This document shows positions 13,191-20,994 of a stretch of DNA of 39,992 nt, one piece after another. This DNA comes from a virus, in IMG/VR virus record IMGVR_UViG_3300049783_000585, positions 1 through 39,992 of that record; one strand, written 5' to 3'. The notes below the pieces were generated by a model, which was not told where the DNA came from, did not search any database, and saw only the letters and a list, made by a program, of their open reading frames with translations. The stretch's first letter is position 1. The number at the start of each line of letters is the position of its first letter. A program made the position numbers and the translations under genes.

Positions 13191-13788
13191 TTTTATCTCG
13201 CATTAGTGTGTGAATCTCGATACTGTACTTACCGTATAAGTCTGCAATCATGTCTGTCTGTGTGCTATGATTGGCTGCAACAAACTGGTTCCGAATTTCG
13301 GTTGCGCTATGGACAGGCGAGCCTGCCACGTCAAATTCAAACGTGGGCAAAACCACCACATAGGCATGCTTGTTTACTGGAAGCAAATCATGCTTGTTAT
13401 CGGTATATGATTGGAAAAAACTTGCACTCCCATCTTTTTTGGGCTGGAATTTAAAACGTGGGTTATCTATCATATCTTTTTGACTGATTGCAAAAATAAC
13501 CACGGTTGATGTTGGATCAAACGTATCGACAATTTCAGAAGCAATATATGGGCTTTTGACACAAATAATACTGTCATCAGGGATACCAGCCTGTAACATC
13601 ATTGTCTTCTTTTCATTAAAATTAAATGGCGAACGGAATGCCTCTACTACGTTGCTCGTAGCTATAAAGGCTGAATCAAATTTGGTGTGTAACCATTCCC
13701 ATGCCCGCATATGACCGATGTGAGGTGGTTGAAATCTACCACTCATAATTCCAACAGTTTTATACGTTAGATGGTCTTTGTGGGGCAT
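13183..13788 (-). CDS. Nucleotidyltransferase (cytidylyltransferase / NMN adenylyltransferase-like)
   Basis: A 201-aa HxGH nucleotidyltransferase. GRFQPPHIGH (17-26) is the phosphate-binding motif, and SATEIRNQF near residue 165 takes the place of the C-terminal ISSTxIR motif. Such enzymes join NTP to a phosphorylated head group, for example NMN to NAD or choline/glycerol phosphate to CDP derivatives. The substrate cannot be told from sequence. T4-like marine phages often carry this type of gene. It is coupled to its neighbours (1-nt overlap upstream, 8-nt overlap downstream). Confidence 0.83.
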   Translation of the reverse strand: MPHKDHLTYKTVGIMSGRFQPPHIGHMRAWEWLHTKFDSAFIATSNVVEAFRSPFNFNEKKTMMLQAGIPDDSIICVKSPYIASEIVDTFDPTSTVVIFAISQKDMIDNPRFKFQPKKDGSASFFQSYTDNKHDLLPVNKHAYVVVLPTFEFDVAGSPVHSATEIRNQFVAANHSTQTDMIADLYGKYSIEIHTLMRDKIV

Positions 13789-14111
13789 TACTGGACTCCT
13801 ACGAGCTTTGCGTGTAAACGGGCTTGAAACTTCTGTAACAATTCGACTAGTTTGGTATCTTCATTATCATATGCTTGATCGATTAAACGGGGCATAGTCT
13901 GATATAGTATATACCCCTGTGTTTCAATTGTCAACGGTACTTTCATCATTTTTTCGTCAGATTCTGCACGTTGCATCTGATCAACTAACATGATGTGTTC
14001 TTCTTGGCTTTCAGAATCTACCGAATCCACCTCAGATGCCCATAGCACGTTGAAAATAGCTTCGGGCATCTTGGTGTTTCGTACTTTTTCTTTAATCTCA
14101 ATCAGTTGCAT
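13788..14111 (-). CDS. Hypothetical helical acidic protein
   Basis: A 107-aa protein, helical and acidic, with no membrane segment (QLIEIKEKVRNTKMPEAIFN at the N-terminus). It is joined by TAATG to the 59-aa gene upstream and by a 1-nt overlap to the nucleotidyltransferase downstream. Position at the end of the late gene run suggests a virion-associated or assembly role, but no family is recognised. Confidence 0.75.
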   Translation of the reverse strand: MQLIEIKEKVRNTKMPEAIFNVLWASEVDSVDSESQEEHIMLVDQMQRAESDEKMMKVPLTIETQGYILYQTMPRLIDQAYDNEDTKLVELLQKFQARLHAKLVGVQ

Positions 14112-14290
14112 TATTTACGCGCTGTGGGCTTTTTATTCTTTAGAAATTTATTGATGGCATCAGATGGGTCACGACTTTTTTCGTTGACATTATCGCCATT
14201 CCCAAAACTTTGAATTTTGTTAATATCAGGTTTAGGTTTGTCCGATAGCTTTTCACTTGCTCGGCGCGTTCGCACATCATGGATTTTCAT
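14111..14290 (-). CDS. Small basic protein (59 aa)
   Basis: A 59-aa basic protein (starts MKIHDVRTRRASEKL, ends FLKNKKPTARK), easily missed because of its size. The ribosome-binding site AAAGGGAAAG is well placed, the stop of the upstream gene is 1 nt away and the stop overlaps the next ATG as TAATG, so the fit between its neighbours is exact. Lysine and arginine content suggests nucleic acid or capsid-scaffold contact; this is inference. Confidence 0.82.
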   Translation of the reverse strand: MKIHDVRTRRASEKLSDKPKPDINKIQSFGNGDNVNEKSRDPSDAINKFLKNKKPTARK

Positions 14291-14291
14291 T

Positions 14292-15224
14292 TTATTTCTT
14301 TCCCTTTACATTACGCATCATTCTTTCGTAAATGCGCTTTGCTTCGGTCATGCTATAATATGCATCAACCTTTGGCCCTAATAGTAATACCAATTCTTCT
14401 TCGGCGGTTGCGACGAATTCTTTCATCAAGAGAGACACGTCTGAGCTTCCAGCTACGTCTTCGGGGGATAACATATCTGCCATGCCCTGTGCCATATCAA
14501 AGAGGATTGGTTCTGGCTCTTCATACTGTTGTTGTGATATGATGCCACGTGACTTCGCCATACGCAAGATGTCCATGCCGTCTAATGTTTCTTCTTCGAC
14601 AATGGTAGGGTCAGCGTCAGCCATTAATGGTGCCAACGGTTCAATTTCGCCAGTAGCGACAACCTGTGTATCCATATCGTCGATGTCTGCCATGTCGTCT
14701 GCACCCATTTGATCAGCGGTGCCTTCCGCTCCCCGAACACCTTGGTATTCAAGATAGTGCTTTACAGTAGAAATATAATCTGCTGCTTTTGTAATTTTTG
14801 CTTGCACCCATGGCTCCAAGTTATCGGTGTCTTGGATCATACGGTGCAATTCAACTGCATACTTAGCAAGGTCATATAACTGACGCTTTGCCATGAAACC
14901 ATCGTCATCCATATCGTCGAGGACACCTTCTTTAATAGTCTTCTTGGCCTCATTAGTAGTTGCCTTCTGTGCCAACTTCATTCTAAAAGAGAGGTTATAA
15001 CCGTCTTCGCCTATTTTTTTAAAGGAAATAAGGCCCATACGTTGCAAGCCATATAGTTCGTTGTGTATTTTTTCGCCGAACCCTGTGCGCACGTCAATTG
15101 TGTATTCTTCAACAGCTTTTGCGCCGTCGCGAGTCAAAAATTTCATAACGGCGCTGTTCTTGGCGTCGCTTGCAAGCGTGAAGCCCTCATTAACCTTTTT
15201 CTTGTTTGTTGGTGATTTAGTCAT
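14292..15224 (-). CDS. Conserved myovirus hypothetical, probably virion-associated
   Basis: A 310-aa protein. Residues about 1-85 include a basic, mixed helix-strand region; residues about 100-165 hold a helical module (AKYAVELHRMIQDTDNLEPW then KITKAADYISTVKHYLEYQ) that I recall from large virion proteins of marine T4-like phages. The remainder is acidic, Asp/Met-rich (MGADDMADIDDMD) and probably disordered, with a basic helical C-terminus. It belongs to a coupled run of late-type genes (13788-19064). The function is not known. Confidence 0.75.
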   Translation of the reverse strand: MTKSPTNKKKVNEGFTLASDAKNSAVMKFLTRDGAKAVEEYTIDVRTGFGEKIHNELYGLQRMGLISFKKIGEDGYNLSFRMKLAQKATTNEAKKTIKEGVLDDMDDDGFMAKRQLYDLAKYAVELHRMIQDTDNLEPWVQAKITKAADYISTVKHYLEYQGVRGAEGTADQMGADDMADIDDMDTQVVATGEIEPLAPLMADADPTIVEEETLDGMDILRMAKSRGIISQQQYEEPEPILFDMAQGMADMLSPEDVAGSSDVSLLMKEFVATAEEELVLLLGPKVDAYYSMTEAKRIYERMMRNVKGKK

Positions 15225-15381
15225 TTTTATTCTCCATTGGGGCGCGTTTGATCATTGTCGACTTCTTTTTCTTCGGCTTAACTGCATAAATGCTAGCTGC
15301 TGGATCGCCACCGCCTAACCCCATTGCAACACCTGCAACGGCTCCGGATGTAGTTTCTGATATGATGTCTGTTATACGCAT
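15217..15381 (-). CDS. Small protein (54 aa) of the MRI-DII type
   Basis: A 54-aa protein starting MRITDIISETTSG and continuing with a Gly/Ala-rich stretch (VAGVAMGLGGGDP) and a lysine cluster (KPKKKKS). Short proteins with an MRIxDIIxE start and a Gly-rich centre are common between late genes of marine T4-like phages in my experience. It overlaps the next start by 8 nt (ATGACTAA). A TAATAAATAG late-like motif lies directly upstream. The ribosome-binding site is weak. Confidence 0.75.
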   Translation of the reverse strand: MRITDIISETTSGAVAGVAMGLGGGDPAASIYAVKPKKKKSTMIKRAPMENKND

Positions 15382-15392
15382 AATACTATTTA

Positions 15393-15620
15393 TTACTCTA
15401 AGCGATTTGCACGACGAGTAGCTTCCCGACTGACTTTTCGTTCCATCTTCTTAGATGAGGTTACAATCTTATTTTTCTTTGCACGAAGTGCTCTGCCTTC
15501 GTCTACGGTAAGTTCTTCTTTCGCCCCATAGCCAAGGTAATACATGGCGTCATCCTTGGCTACTGCGTTCATAGGACCGTCAGTGGCGGTTATGTCCTCT
15601 GTTGTTAATCGTTTTTTCAT
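15393..15620 (-). CDS. Small basic protein (75 aa)
   Basis: The start is ATG 15620, because AAAAAAGGAG lies 6 nt upstream of it; the longer reading to 15647 is not needed. The gene begins inside the 3' end of the large multidomain gene (41-nt overlap). The protein is basic toward its C-terminus (KKNKIVTSSKKMERKVSREA) with no membrane segment. Function unknown; like the 59- and 54-aa genes nearby it may be a small scaffold or DNA-contacting protein. Confidence 0.75.
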   Translation of the reverse strand: MKKRLTTEDITATDGPMNAVAKDDAMYYLGYGAKEELTVDEGRALRAKKNKIVTSSKKMERKVSREATRRANRLE

Positions 15621-17571
15621 CTTGGACTCCTTTTTTGTCATTGACAAATTTAACTACCTCCTCTTTAAAGTAATTTAGGTCTTCACGCGTCATTTTTGGC
15701 AAAGAGAACCAATGTGCAAACCAAGCTTTTGTGCCTGGTTCTAAATTCTGTTCACGTTCTTGTTCGTGACGTTCTGTGCCAGTGACGGAAATGTTTTCTT
15801 TATAGATACCGCGATACGTGGTATGCTTGAAGTCTTTAACCAACTGCAATAATTCTTTAACAGGTAGGCTAAATTTGATGATAGGCACTTCTTCTTCTAG
15901 GTTGTATGCCGCCAGCCAACGGTGGTGACCATCGATAATATAATTGTCAGCACTGACAATCAATGGCTTTTTGGTGCCGTCAGCAGTTATCCCGCCTTTG
16001 CGCATCATTTTTTCAACACCTGCATCGCTAAATTCGCCTTGCACGGCCTTTAATTCCGTTGCTGGGACTGAACCTTTGCTTATTGTCGCGCCATTTTGTT
16101 TGAGATAATTGAATAGCTCCGGATAATGACTAGCATGAATCTGTGGCATGTCTGCGCGGGAGACACCTAATGTGTCCTCTGGGCGTGGCTTCTTAATTTC
16201 TTCATTCATATTGTTGTTAGTCAGTTTGAAAATTGTGTCCTGATCTGTGTCTATGAATTTAAAACTCATATCAATTTTCTGTGAAAATTTTGCAACCATG
16301 CGTTTGTACAACGTTATTCTCGAATTTGGTCGACTTGAGCGCGGGTCCTTTTCGGCAGAGAAGGAGAGGGTTTTAGGATCAATCTTTTCAGCATAATCAC
16401 GTATTACGTCCATAACAGTTGCGAAAATACGGAATTGGTCGCCTTCATTTGTAGCGCCAAATGAAAAATTCTTAGCAAAATCAACACTGGCGTTACCACG
16501 TTGTAGATCAAAGCCAACTGCAACTAATTGGCCGTCATGTGTTCTGAAATCTGCGCGGCTCGTAGCGTCCATGGGATCAGGTTCAATTTTCCACTTCCAG
16601 TTGTATTGTTTATCAAACAACTCATTCAATTGCCGTGATTCATTAAGATTGTCTGTTACTTTAAAGCCCACTACTGTGGCAGACGGAACAGTAAACTCAT
16701 TTTCTCGATCAGTTAAGTTGCCACTTGTAATAGTAGCAGGGTCAAATTTAAATTTGATCAAGACTTCGTGGTCATTGTGTCCACTGTAATAATCTTCGAT
16801 ATATTTGCGGTTGGTAGACATAAAAATGCCCTTACCTGGCATCTTCAACGTCATGCCCTTACGTAGCTTAATACCCTTTGTTACGCGGCTGTCCGCACCA
16901 GATGTAATTTCTCCGGTTTCAGGATTGTAGTTCATTGCCTTGTAGCCATACACTTTGTCTTGCATCTCTTCTGTCACCTTTTTGGTTTGTGGATAACGGA
17001 TCATGCTGCTACGAAATACATAGTTTTTATTGCGGCCTTTGTTCTCAATAAAGCCAAAGCGCTTGTAAAACTTGCGCAATCTGGACTGTGAGGTTGTGCC
17101 ATGGTTTTTATCTTTCAACGCAGGGTCTAATACAACAATCTTGTTATTTTTATCAGCATAGGCAATTAGCTCTTGCATTACAGCAGTGCCTGTGCCAGAC
17201 TTTTGGTCGTCTTTGTTTACAATAATGCTGCTAATTTCAAATGCATCACGGGTTGCCATGTCGCTTAACCACAAATCTTTTAGGCTGTATTGACTTGTGA
17301 GTTTCGCTTGCAACTGTTTAAGATCGCCAGCAGGGCTTGCGGCCTCAGCTAGTCCCAAGTTACCCAACACATGTGGGGACGAGTTCTTACGAGCCTTGGC
17401 ATTTAACAATGGCGGCTCACCTTTACTGTTCAACTTGTTTCCAAATTTAGCAGCTTGTCGTTGTGTTTCGCCAGGTTGTACGTCAGCAGTGGTGTTCACT
17501 CCCTTGACAATCTTACCGTCTTCATTAACTTTTGGTCGAGCATTATTGTTTTTGATCGCACTTATTTTCAT
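15580..17571 (-). CDS. Multidomain protein: GNAT acetyltransferase plus ParB-like domain
   Basis: A 663-aa modular protein. Residues about 1-75 are a basic linker. About 80-195 form a GNAT acetyltransferase (FEISSIIVNKDDQKSGTGTA as the acetyl-CoA loop, then FYKRFGFIENKGRNKNYVF). About 200-310 is a beta-rich module (MQDKVYGYKAMNYNPETGE). About 320-460 is a phage module ending in FRIFATVMDVIRDYAEKIDP. About 470-585 is a ParB/sulfiredoxin-like domain with the signature NYIIDGHHRWLA. A C-terminal helical piece follows. Linkers between modules suggest a cleaved or injected virion protein; this is inference. It overlaps the 497-aa gene by 1 nt. Confidence 0.8.
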   Translation of the reverse strand: MKISAIKNNNARPKVNEDGKIVKGVNTTADVQPGETQRQAAKFGNKLNSKGEPPLLNAKARKNSSPHVLGNLGLAEAASPAGDLKQLQAKLTSQYSLKDLWLSDMATRDAFEISSIIVNKDDQKSGTGTAVMQELIAYADKNNKIVVLDPALKDKNHGTTSQSRLRKFYKRFGFIENKGRNKNYVFRSSMIRYPQTKKVTEEMQDKVYGYKAMNYNPETGEITSGADSRVTKGIKLRKGMTLKMPGKGIFMSTNRKYIEDYYSGHNDHEVLIKFKFDPATITSGNLTDRENEFTVPSATVVGFKVTDNLNESRQLNELFDKQYNWKWKIEPDPMDATSRADFRTHDGQLVAVGFDLQRGNASVDFAKNFSFGATNEGDQFRIFATVMDVIRDYAEKIDPKTLSFSAEKDPRSSRPNSRITLYKRMVAKFSQKIDMSFKFIDTDQDTIFKLTNNNMNEEIKKPRPEDTLGVSRADMPQIHASHYPELFNYLKQNGATISKGSVPATELKAVQGEFSDAGVEKMMRKGGITADGTKKPLIVSADNYIIDGHHRWLAAYNLEEEVPIIKFSLPVKELLQLVKDFKHTTYRGIYKENISVTGTERHEQEREQNLEPGTKAWFAHWFSLPKMTREDLNYFKEEVVKFVNDKKGVQDEKTINNRGHNRH

Positions 17572-19064
17572 TATTCGGTCTGCCAGTCATTGTATAACTG
17601 TGCTAATTCTCTTGCAGTGATGATGTCTTTAAGGTTGAATGCCCGTGCAATATCAAATGCATATCCACCAATAGATTGTGTGTCACCATTTGATTTAATC
17701 ATACTATCTAGGTACTGCAATGCTTTGCGTAAGATTTGTTCCCGTGGGTCCATGACACGTTCACGCAGTTGAGTGACTTCCCATGCACCTTTAGTGAGCA
17801 TTTCATTCATGTGAGGCACTTTTGAATAATAATTAGGCATTTCGGCAAGGTGATCAAGTGCGATTTCCATTGCAGTGGCCTTGTCCGAGGTATGTTCCAT
17901 TTCTGCCTTGACACCCTTTTTAAGTTCATTTTCAATCATGGATAGATTGACCTCATGCTTATCGGCAATGACTTCGGGGGTTAATGTTTTTACATCTAAC
18001 GGTGGAGTGTCTAATTCTTCCAGTTGCTCTTTTGCACGAGCATATCCTGGCCATGCCTTGTCTGGATGTTTTTTCTTCCAGTTGCTCTTCGCGCGGCGCT
18101 GCGCGATATACTCAACATCTGATTGTTCAGTGTCACGGTCTCGCTTGTCACCCACCTCTTCGGCTACATTGCCCCATGTGAATTTGTTTCCGGTGAAGAC
18201 ACCCGTCTTACCAGATTCGTCGGTAATGGTCATACCTTCTGGGTTCATGCCGTTCTGTTTAGCAAGTTCGATAAACTTGTCAACCAGTGGGTTACCAGTC
18301 GCATTGGAACTAAAATAATCATTCCATTTTTCTACGACCTGTCCGTCTTTGACCAATTTAATAGAAGCCCAGTTCTCAGAGTAGTCATATTCAATATTGG
18401 CATATGTACTAGGAGTTGCGGCATCTTCGGTCACATCTTTTGACATAACTGTCTTCAAAAACTTGTGTGCCGAATCTGTTCTAATTGATGTGCCGCGACG
18501 TTCAACGTATGCCACAACTTTCCAACCACTATTTAATTTTTGCTGAAATCCAGGAGCCTGTGTGTCATTACTGGCATACGTGTTTCCTTTTTTCATAATG
18601 GCAACAGTATCCAGCTTGTCACTTCTTTTGCGCAGGTATGCGATTGCACTTGTTACAAGTCCCGTTGCTTCGTCTTCTGAACTATCTTCAGTGACGCTTT
18701 CAACTGGAAGTTGGCGGTCAGGCGTGCTGAAATTCTTTTTACGCATAACTGTTTTTGCGATAAGGTCTTTGCCATTACCGTCCTTGTTTATTACAAATGG
18801 AATGTTTAATTCGGTTGACAAATCTTTCATAACTGCCTGTGAATTAATTGGCATCTTGGAAATAGTTCTGCCCCAGCGTTGATATTCTTTGGCGAGAATT
18901 CTACCAAGTTCACCAATTGTGATTTGCTTGTTATTACGTTCGTCGTTCACTCGATCTAAAAAGTGACGTGTAAATTCGATGTCAATGCCTAGTTTGCCGA
19001 AAACTTTGTCTGCGGCTCTTTCTAGTGCGTCGAGTTGTGCTTGTGTGATTAATTGGTCAGTCAT
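17571..19064 (-). CDS. Multidomain virion-type protein with DUF5661-like module
   Basis: A 497-aa protein. The N-terminal module (IDIEFTRHFLDRVNDERNNK, later IAKTVMRKKNF) is common in large proteins of marine T4-like phages. About residues 375-415 (MEHTSDKATAMEIALDHLAE followed by MPNYYSK) match the DUF5661 pattern. In between are acidic linkers and an SH3-like stretch. The ATG at 19064 has AGGGG 7 nt upstream, in the arm of a 13-bp hairpin with a late promoter in its loop (19066-19109). A virion role is likely from the late control and the modular build; the biochemical function is unknown. Confidence 0.75.
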   Translation of the reverse strand: MTDQLITQAQLDALERAADKVFGKLGIDIEFTRHFLDRVNDERNNKQITIGELGRILAKEYQRWGRTISKMPINSQAVMKDLSTELNIPFVINKDGNGKDLIAKTVMRKKNFSTPDRQLPVESVTEDSSEDEATGLVTSAIAYLRKRSDKLDTVAIMKKGNTYASNDTQAPGFQQKLNSGWKVVAYVERRGTSIRTDSAHKFLKTVMSKDVTEDAATPSTYANIEYDYSENWASIKLVKDGQVVEKWNDYFSSNATGNPLVDKFIELAKQNGMNPEGMTITDESGKTGVFTGNKFTWGNVAEEVGDKRDRDTEQSDVEYIAQRRAKSNWKKKHPDKAWPGYARAKEQLEELDTPPLDVKTLTPEVIADKHEVNLSMIENELKKGVKAEMEHTSDKATAMEIALDHLAEMPNYYSKVPHMNEMLTKGAWEVTQLRERVMDPREQILRKALQYLDSMIKSNGDTQSIGGYAFDIARAFNLKDIITARELAQLYNDWQTE

Positions 19065-19065
19065 A

Positions 19066-19109
19066 TGGAAGCCCCTGTCTTTATAGTATTTAGCTTACAG
19101 GGGCTTCCA
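19066..19109 (-). promoter_or_regulatory. Late promoter in the loop of a 13-bp hairpin that holds the RBS
   Basis: Arms TGGAAGCCCCTGT (19066-19078) and ACAGGGGCTTCCA (19097-19109) are perfectly complementary. The loop carries GCTAAATA (19087-19094), placing the predicted late start near 19081. Readthrough RNA would bury AGGGG, the ribosome-binding site of the gene at 17571-19064; late RNA would start after the 5' arm and leave it free. Confidence 0.7.
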
Positions 19110-19125
19110 GTGTTTATTCTAGATA

Positions 19126-19761
19126 TTAAGCGCCCTGAATGTCAATTCCACCGGAAGATGACACACTGATGTCGCTTACGGTACCACTTGGTCCAGTATA
19201 TGTGGTATAACCAGTTGAGTCAATGCCAACAAGTTCAAACGTTGTTCCGTCAAGAACGTTAACAACGTATGCACCATCAGTAACTTCGACCATACCAGTC
19301 ACGCCAGTAATAGTAACTGTTTCGCCTGAAGTCATATTAGCTGTTGAGGCCGCTGTAACAACTGCTGGATTAGCTTCTGTAATGCCAGTAATTGCTTCAG
19401 TTGGAGCACCAATAACAGGTGTAATAGTCCATGGTTCTTTAGAAAATGTGTTGTTTGCCAACCCTAGACGCAATGTACGGTTGTAAAGACGTACAACGTT
19501 GTACGCTACACCGTCTGCATCAACACCGTCAAGACGGAATTCACCAGCAGCAAGTGTGCCAGCATCTTTGTCAACAAGTGTCAATACTTCACTCCATGCA
19601 CTAGAAGTGTCTGATACTAGGAATTTATTTGTTGAACGCTGACTAACGATGAACGTATCATCTTGGCCTGCGGTTTCTGCTCCGCCAACGCGGTAATAGT
19701 TTGTTACCTTGATGCTGTCTACTGCATCACCTAGGTATTTTTTGTTAATTGGTCGACCCAT
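19126..19761 (-). CDS. Probable structural protein with E1-FCCH-like domain
   Basis: A 211-aa protein; the ATG at 19761 has AAGGAG at ideal spacing, so the longer frame to 19785 is rejected. Residues about 1-105 are a beta-rich capsid- or tail-like region with frequent Asn, Thr and Gly. Residues about 110-200 match the phage version of the ubiquitin-activating-enzyme FCCH domain (ITGITEANPAVVTA, GETVTITGVTGM, GTTFELVGIDSTGYT), which is widespread in phage fibre and decoration proteins. A late promoter and a structured leader precede it, consistent with strong late expression. Exact virion position unknown. Confidence 0.82.
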   Translation of the reverse strand: MGRPINKKYLGDAVDSIKVTNYYRVGGAETAGQDDTFIVSQRSTNKFLVSDTSSAWSEVLTLVDKDAGTLAAGEFRLDGVDADGVAYNVVRLYNRTLRLGLANNTFSKEPWTITPVIGAPTEAITGITEANPAVVTAASTANMTSGETVTITGVTGMVEVTDGAYVVNVLDGTTFELVGIDSTGYTTYTGPSGTVSDISVSSSGGIDIQGA

Positions 19762-19778
19762 TTTTTTCTCCTTAATGG

Positions 19779-19863
19779 AGTTCAATGCGGGTTCTAGCCG
19801 CTACGGGGTGGTGTTCCCCATAAGTCCTGCTAATACAGGCCCCTTGAACTACCATTATTTATC
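19779..19863 (-). ncRNA. Cloverleaf-like structured 5' leader after a late promoter
   Basis: GATAAATA (19856-19863) predicts a start at about 19850, which is the first base of the closing stem AGTTCAA/TTGAACT (19844-19850 with 19779-19785). Inside are three hairpins: CCTG/CAGG (loop 6), GGGG/CCCC (loop 7) and GCGG/CCGC (loop 7). The AAGGAG of the next gene follows at once and is unpaired. It looks like a 5'-end-sealing leader; it is not a canonical tRNA. Confidence 0.55.
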
Positions 19864-19904
19864 AGAGATGCCAGATTTTAGCTGTTCATTCTATTTTCCT
19901 TTGT

Positions 19905-20123
19905 TTACAATGATGCCAAAAGTGCGCCTGCGGTGATTCCTATGATAAAGGGGAACCAAAACGGCATACTGAACAACAGCCAGTCAAATTGTTTATTATA
20001 TTCGCTAAAATCCATTTTATCAAGCAGACTGGGATTGCTATACTGGAATCTTGGTATGTCGGTGAACTTTTCTGCGCTAAAATCATAACGCAATGTTTTG
20101 ATTATGTGTGTGATCTTGTTCAT
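19905..20123 (-). CDS. Small membrane protein (72 aa)
   Basis: The ATG at 20123 (GGGAAAATAGA upstream) is chosen over the longer frame to 20186 because that region is the 3' end of the HNH gene. The C-terminal 28 residues (from FDWLLFSMPFWFPFI to GALLASL) form a hydrophobic membrane segment, with a charged N-terminal part. It could be a host-membrane or superinfection-type factor, but nothing specific is recognised. The start starts 2 nt inside the spacing after the HNH stop. Confidence 0.7.
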   Translation of the reverse strand: MNKITHIIKTLRYDFSAEKFTDIPRFQYSNPSLLDKMDFSEYNKQFDWLLFSMPFWFPFIIGITAGALLASL

Positions 20124-20124
20124 T

Positions 20125-20535
20125 CTATTTTCCCGCAATGTTAACTTGGTTGATATGGATGTTGATCGTGTGCAATGAAACGCCAATCGGTCGCTTGGCA
20201 GGACCTGTGCTATAAAACTGTACAGCGTTAAGATAACGTTGGATCAACCATTCTTGCTTTGGAAGTTTATGCCTTTTAACAAACTTGATCCAACATTTGT
20301 TGCCACGGACTTGGTTGCATTTGCGACAAATCATCAATCCATTGTTTGGATGAAATGTGCCGCCTTGGCTTTTTGGAACAAGATGCTCAAATGTAGCTGA
20401 GTTGTCATTGTGTGGCTGGTAAACCAACTGCACACCACAACAAGGGCAACGTCGCTGCCCTAATGCATACCAACGTCTAATTTGGACGCGTGCTCTGTTA
20501 TTTTTGGAAACTGGTGCAACATATGGGGTCATCAT
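20125..20535 (-). CDS. Free-standing HNH endonuclease
   Basis: A 136-aa HNH nuclease with a CxxC zinc pair before the catalytic loop (CPCC, 30-33), the HNH core (ATFEHLVPKSQGG, 47-59), an Asn at NNG and a second CxxC (CRKC, 70-73) followed by RGNK. The basic C-terminus may bind DNA. The gene follows an early-type promoter (20559-20587) with an AAGGAATAC site. It lies between gene families that look recently duplicated, so it could be a homing-type or a recombination-associated nuclease; no intron is evident. Confidence 0.9.
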   Translation of the reverse strand: MMTPYVAPVSKNNRARVQIRRWYALGQRRCPCCGVQLVYQPHNDNSATFEHLVPKSQGGTFHPNNGLMICRKCNQVRGNKCWIKFVKRHKLPKQEWLIQRYLNAVQFYSTGPAKRPIGVSLHTINIHINQVNIAGK

Positions 20536-20558
20536 GTATTCCTTTTGCTTACAATATC

Positions 20559-20587
20559 AATATAAGGCAAGGCGTGTTACTTGTCAA
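20559..20587 (-). promoter_or_regulatory. Early-type promoter for the HNH gene
   Basis: TTGACA (20582-20587), 17 bp, TATATT (20559-20564). The -35 contains the TGA of the DGPA-repeat gene at 20584-20808. The spacer includes ACGCCTTGC, the core also found in the spacer at 32-60 and, inverted, at 22183-22211. A GTAAGCAAAAGGAATAC leader follows. Confidence 0.75.
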
Positions 20588-20808
20588 CCATATTGTAGCT
20601 TTATCATGACTTTTTCTTCGTCCGTCAATCCAGTAGTTTTTGCAAGCCAGTTATCAAATGTGTATTTCGTGGCATACAAATACCAAGACTTGTTGCCATT
20701 TACATATTCAATTGCAGGTCCATCTGTTCGATGAAAGGTATTACCTAGCCGCCAATCTTTATGACCATTCGCATATTCATACATTTTTGGTTGCACGGAT
20801 TTCTGCAT
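20584..20808 (-). CDS. DGPA-repeat small protein, isolated copy
   Basis: A 74-aa member of the repeat family located about 9 kb from the main array. It has two units (HRTDGPAIEYVNGNKSWYL is intact) and the tail ending EEKVMIKLQYG, with TFDNWLAKT instead of LNEWLDQN. The N-terminus (MQKSVQPKM) matches the GTG-started copy at 274-489. The stop overlaps the next promoter. The wider spread of the family supports repeated duplication. Function unknown. Confidence 0.83.
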   Translation of the reverse strand: MQKSVQPKMYEYANGHKDWRLGNTFHRTDGPAIEYVNGNKSWYLYATKYTFDNWLAKTTGLTDEEKVMIKLQYG

Positions 20809-20811
20809 GAA

Positions 20812-20994
20812 TCAAAACTCACATTTTTGGCTGTTACGTCCGTGTTTGTCAAGAAACGCTTGCACCCGTCGGAACTCTGATTCATCATTCCCACGAATGC
20901 TAAACCAATTCCACTTTTCGTTCAGCGTCTCGACATAATCCAGCGCCTCTTCAAGTTCTGTGTTCGCAGCCTGTAGCTGTTCACTTTCGGTCAT
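20812..20994 (-). CDS. Coiled-coil family protein, short copy
   Basis: A 60-aa protein starting MTESEQLQAANTELEEALDY, with ATG at 20994 and an AAAAGGAACATACT site. The N-terminal helix resembles those of the two proteins upstream (LLQATITELEQAKIN), but the C-terminal half is unrelated, so it may be a truncated or recombined third copy. Function unknown. Confidence 0.7.
   Translation of the reverse strand: MTESEQLQAANTELEEALDYVETLNEKWNWFSIRGNDESEFRRVQAFLDKHGRNSQKCEF

Noticed and set aside
19066-19109. Rho-independent terminator at the 13-bp inverted repeat
   Set aside because: The stem is GC-rich but is followed by the start codon of a gene and not by a T-run; a leader-switch explanation fits better.
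19774-19853. Possible tRNA gene: on the plus strand AGTTCAA...TTGAACT-A-CCA spans 76 nt with three inner hairpins
   Set aside because: Arms are 4 bp, the anticodon loop lacks U33, there is no T-loop consensus and D-loop features are absent. Structure and position fit a leader RNA better.
20125-20535. Group I intron or intein homing system around the HNH gene
   Set aside because: No interrupted gene, intron core or splice junction was seen nearby; the gene has its own promoter and ribosome-binding site.
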